NCBI GenBank assembly: GCA_964443885.1
Contig: CAYUES010000049.1
Coordinates: forward strand, 1 to 7,255
Direction: 5' to 3'
Length of the DNA: 7,255 bases
Source: OMIS01 sp964443885
GTDB taxonomy: Bacteria > Patescibacteriota > Microgenomatia > UBA1400 > PJMF01
The translations under genes were made by a program, and so were the position numbers. The notes below the pieces were generated by a model that worked only from the letters and a program-made list of their open reading frames with translations, was not told the origin of the DNA and did not search any database. This document shows, in pieces, positions 5,943 to 7,255 of the stretch. The number at the start of each line of letters is the position of its first letter. Position 1 is the first letter of the stretch.

Positions 5943-7255
5943 TTATTCTGCTTCTTGTTGCCAAGTTACAGTAATTTTATTTTGATCTTTAGGCATTGTT
6001 TTAATGAAATTTTTGGCTGCTGCTGGAGTGAAAACAATTGTACTACTTTGAATGACGCCTGTATTTTGAAACACACCTTGAGCTTCAGAAACTGGTTTGC
6101 CAGCCAACTCTGCGCGCAGCAAACTAGGATCAAGTTGGGGTACCGCCGTTGCCGAAAGATTGGCTTGGAGGGTAACTGCGGCCTGAGTATCTGACTCTTG
6201 AGAAGGTGCGGAAAGAATTTCTGGATCAGAATCAGCAAGTGTGTAGCCAGGTGGCACTTTGCTCCCTAAAACTGCTTGAGCTAATGGCACTAAATCAGAA
6301 ACTTGGTACGAGACGGCACTGACGGTACCTTCCACATCGAGAGCTAGTTCATCAGCAACTGCTTCTAACTCATCAGAATAGGTGGCTTTCGTAATAACAA
6401 CTTCCTCTGTTGGCAGGATAAAAGTTCCATTACCTGACTCTGCTTTAAACTGTTCTTGAGCGTCACGAAGGAGGTTCTTCTTGGCTTCACTCAATAACAG
6501 ATCTCGATCTTCCTGGGCAACTACCCGGATTTCGCGGCTCGTTCCACCAGTAAACTCAATAACTGACTTGGCCGAGTAGGTGCTTTTATCAAAGCTGGCG
6601 ACTGTCATCTCACTATCTTTTGCAATGTTGCCTTCAACACCAATGACGTAAGCAGTGACAGTGGCTTTGGCTTCACCGAAAGTTTTAGTTTCTTGGTTGG
6701 AAGACGACTGTTCAACTTTTGAGGCATCAACTGTAATTTCTTTATCGAGTAAGAATTGGAGTTCACCCAGTTCTAGGACCGTCCCAGCAGCAAAGGTTTT
6801 TTGGGAGGTTGTTTTATTATAAATAACTACTTCACCGGTAGATTTTTCGCCCACAATCTTCACTCCACTCGTTGTGCCACTTGTTTGGGTAGTAAGTGCT
6901 TTAGTAACTGTCGCAGCAGGAATTCGTAAGTTTTCAGCATCTGGCTCGGTGAGCTTGGGATCAAGAGTAAGGAGCACATCGCTCGCGACAGTTTTAGTAA
7001 TTGGTTTTACTTTTGCTTCAACAGTCGTGAAGAACAGCAGCCAGAAATATCCACCCAAAACTAAGGCCAGTAGACCAGCAACAAAGCCAACCGCTATAAA
7101 AACTTTAGGATTGTGTTTTCCTCTATCAGCAGGTGAAATTTTAAAGATTTTATCCAAGATACCACCTTTTGCTAAAGTTGCAGCAGTTGGAGTTTCAACA
7201 GCGCGTTCGACCTCATCAACAGCTGTTTCTTCGAACTTAGCTTGTTTGATCGGAA
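5943..7255 (-). CDS. Membrane-anchored Baseplate_J-like domain protein, 5' end beyond the window
   Basis: The frame is open from the TAA at 5943-5945 to the right edge: 404 residues from a TTG codon at 7157 plus 32 codons upstream of it. Residue numbers here count from that TTG. A membrane helix (about 18-43) follows a charged, probably cytoplasmic segment. The outside part holds STGEVVIYNKTTSQKTFAAG (106-125) and then VLELGELQFLLDKEITV (127-143) and AKATVTAYVIGVEGNIAKDS (163-182). This pattern is typical of the Baseplate_J-like beta domain annotated in many CPR membrane proteins. A Ser/Gln/Thr-rich stretch (about 310-340) links to a C-terminal module, LRAELAGKPVSEAQGVF (347-363) and TMPKDQNKITVTW (387-399). 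The role is unknown; a phage-like injection function should not be assumed. TTG 7157 has an AAGGTGG site just upstream and could start translation, but the open frame and coding-like composition beyond it favour a longer protein. It is probably co-transcribed with the sortase gene 6 nt downstream. Confidence 0.7.
   Translation of the reverse strand, partial: PIKQAKFEETAVDEVERAVETPTAATLAKGGILDKIFKISPADRGKHNPKVFIAVGFVAGLLALVLGGYFWLLFFTTVEAKVKPITKTVASDVLLTLDPKLTEPDAENLRIPAATVTKALTTQTSGTTSGVKIVGEKSTGEVVIYNKTTSQKTFAAGTVLELGELQFLLDKEITVDASKVEQSSSNQETKTFGEAKATVTAYVIGVEGNIAKDSEMTVASFDKSTYSAKSVIEFTGGTSREIRVVAQEDRDLLLSEAKKNLLRDAQEQFKAESGNGTFILPTEEVVITKATYSDELEAVADELALDVEGTVSAVSYQVSDLVPLAQAVLGSKVPPGYTLADSDPEILSAPSQESDTQAAVTLQANLSATAVPQLDPSLLRAELAGKPVSEAQGVFQNTGVIQSSTIVFTPAAAKNFIKTMPKDQNKITVTWQQEAE

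Noticed and set aside
1..7255. Possible alternative genetic code, because none of the five visible stops is TGA (three TAG, two TAA)
   Set aside because: No in-frame TGA occurs within the intact conserved domains, and glycines and tryptophans use standard codons. Five stops are too few to infer reassignment.
5943..7255. Phage or contractile-injection origin suggested by the Baseplate_J-like domain
   Set aside because: No other tail, sheath or capsid gene is present. The protein has a membrane anchor, and such proteins are common chromosomal genes in CPR bacteria.

Overview
The window looks like a chromosomal core region of a bacterium, most likely a member of the Patescibacteria/Candidate Phyla Radiation (Microgenomates-like). 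This placement is an inference from protein style. The RpoB is compact and lacks the large lineage inserts of E. coli. A CPR-type membrane protein with a Baseplate_J-like domain sits next to a sortase. Promoters lie very close to start codons, and Shine-Dalgarno sites are scarce. No rRNA or other decisive marker is present. All six genes are on the minus strand, and the standard genetic code fits: every frame is intact and no in-frame TGA is needed.

In the direction of transcription (high to low coordinates) the layout is as follows. 7255-5943 is the C-terminal part of a membrane-anchored Baseplate_J-like protein, cut by the right edge. 5936-4989 is a sortase, 6 nt behind it. 4947-4474 is RuvX/YqgF, whose start is uncertain because a 17-nt hairpin covers the first candidate ATG. 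4469-3087 is an Nramp-related multi-pass transporter, 4 nt behind ruvX. 2991-2008 is the endolytic transglycosylase MltG, with its own extended -10 promoter and almost no leader. 1822-1 is the N-terminal 607 residues of RpoB, cut by the left edge. A roughly 160-nt leader precedes rpoB, with a putative extended -10 promoter, a strong hairpin and the only strong Shine-Dalgarno site in the window.

Functionally, the first two genes are cell-envelope proteins (surface/membrane assembly and sortase). RuvX and MltG are widely conserved housekeeping genes that are near neighbours in many bacteria. Here a transporter of unknown substrate lies between them. RpoB starts a separate transcription unit.

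The most notable sequence signal is in RpoB. The rifampicin pocket carries Thr, Asn and Cys at the positions equivalent to E. coli Q513, H526 and R687, all known resistance positions, so intrinsic rifampicin insensitivity is predicted. I found no CRISPR array, mobile element, tRNA, rRNA or integrated phage, and no convincing new multi-gene system. The Baseplate_J-like/sortase pair is the least understood part.
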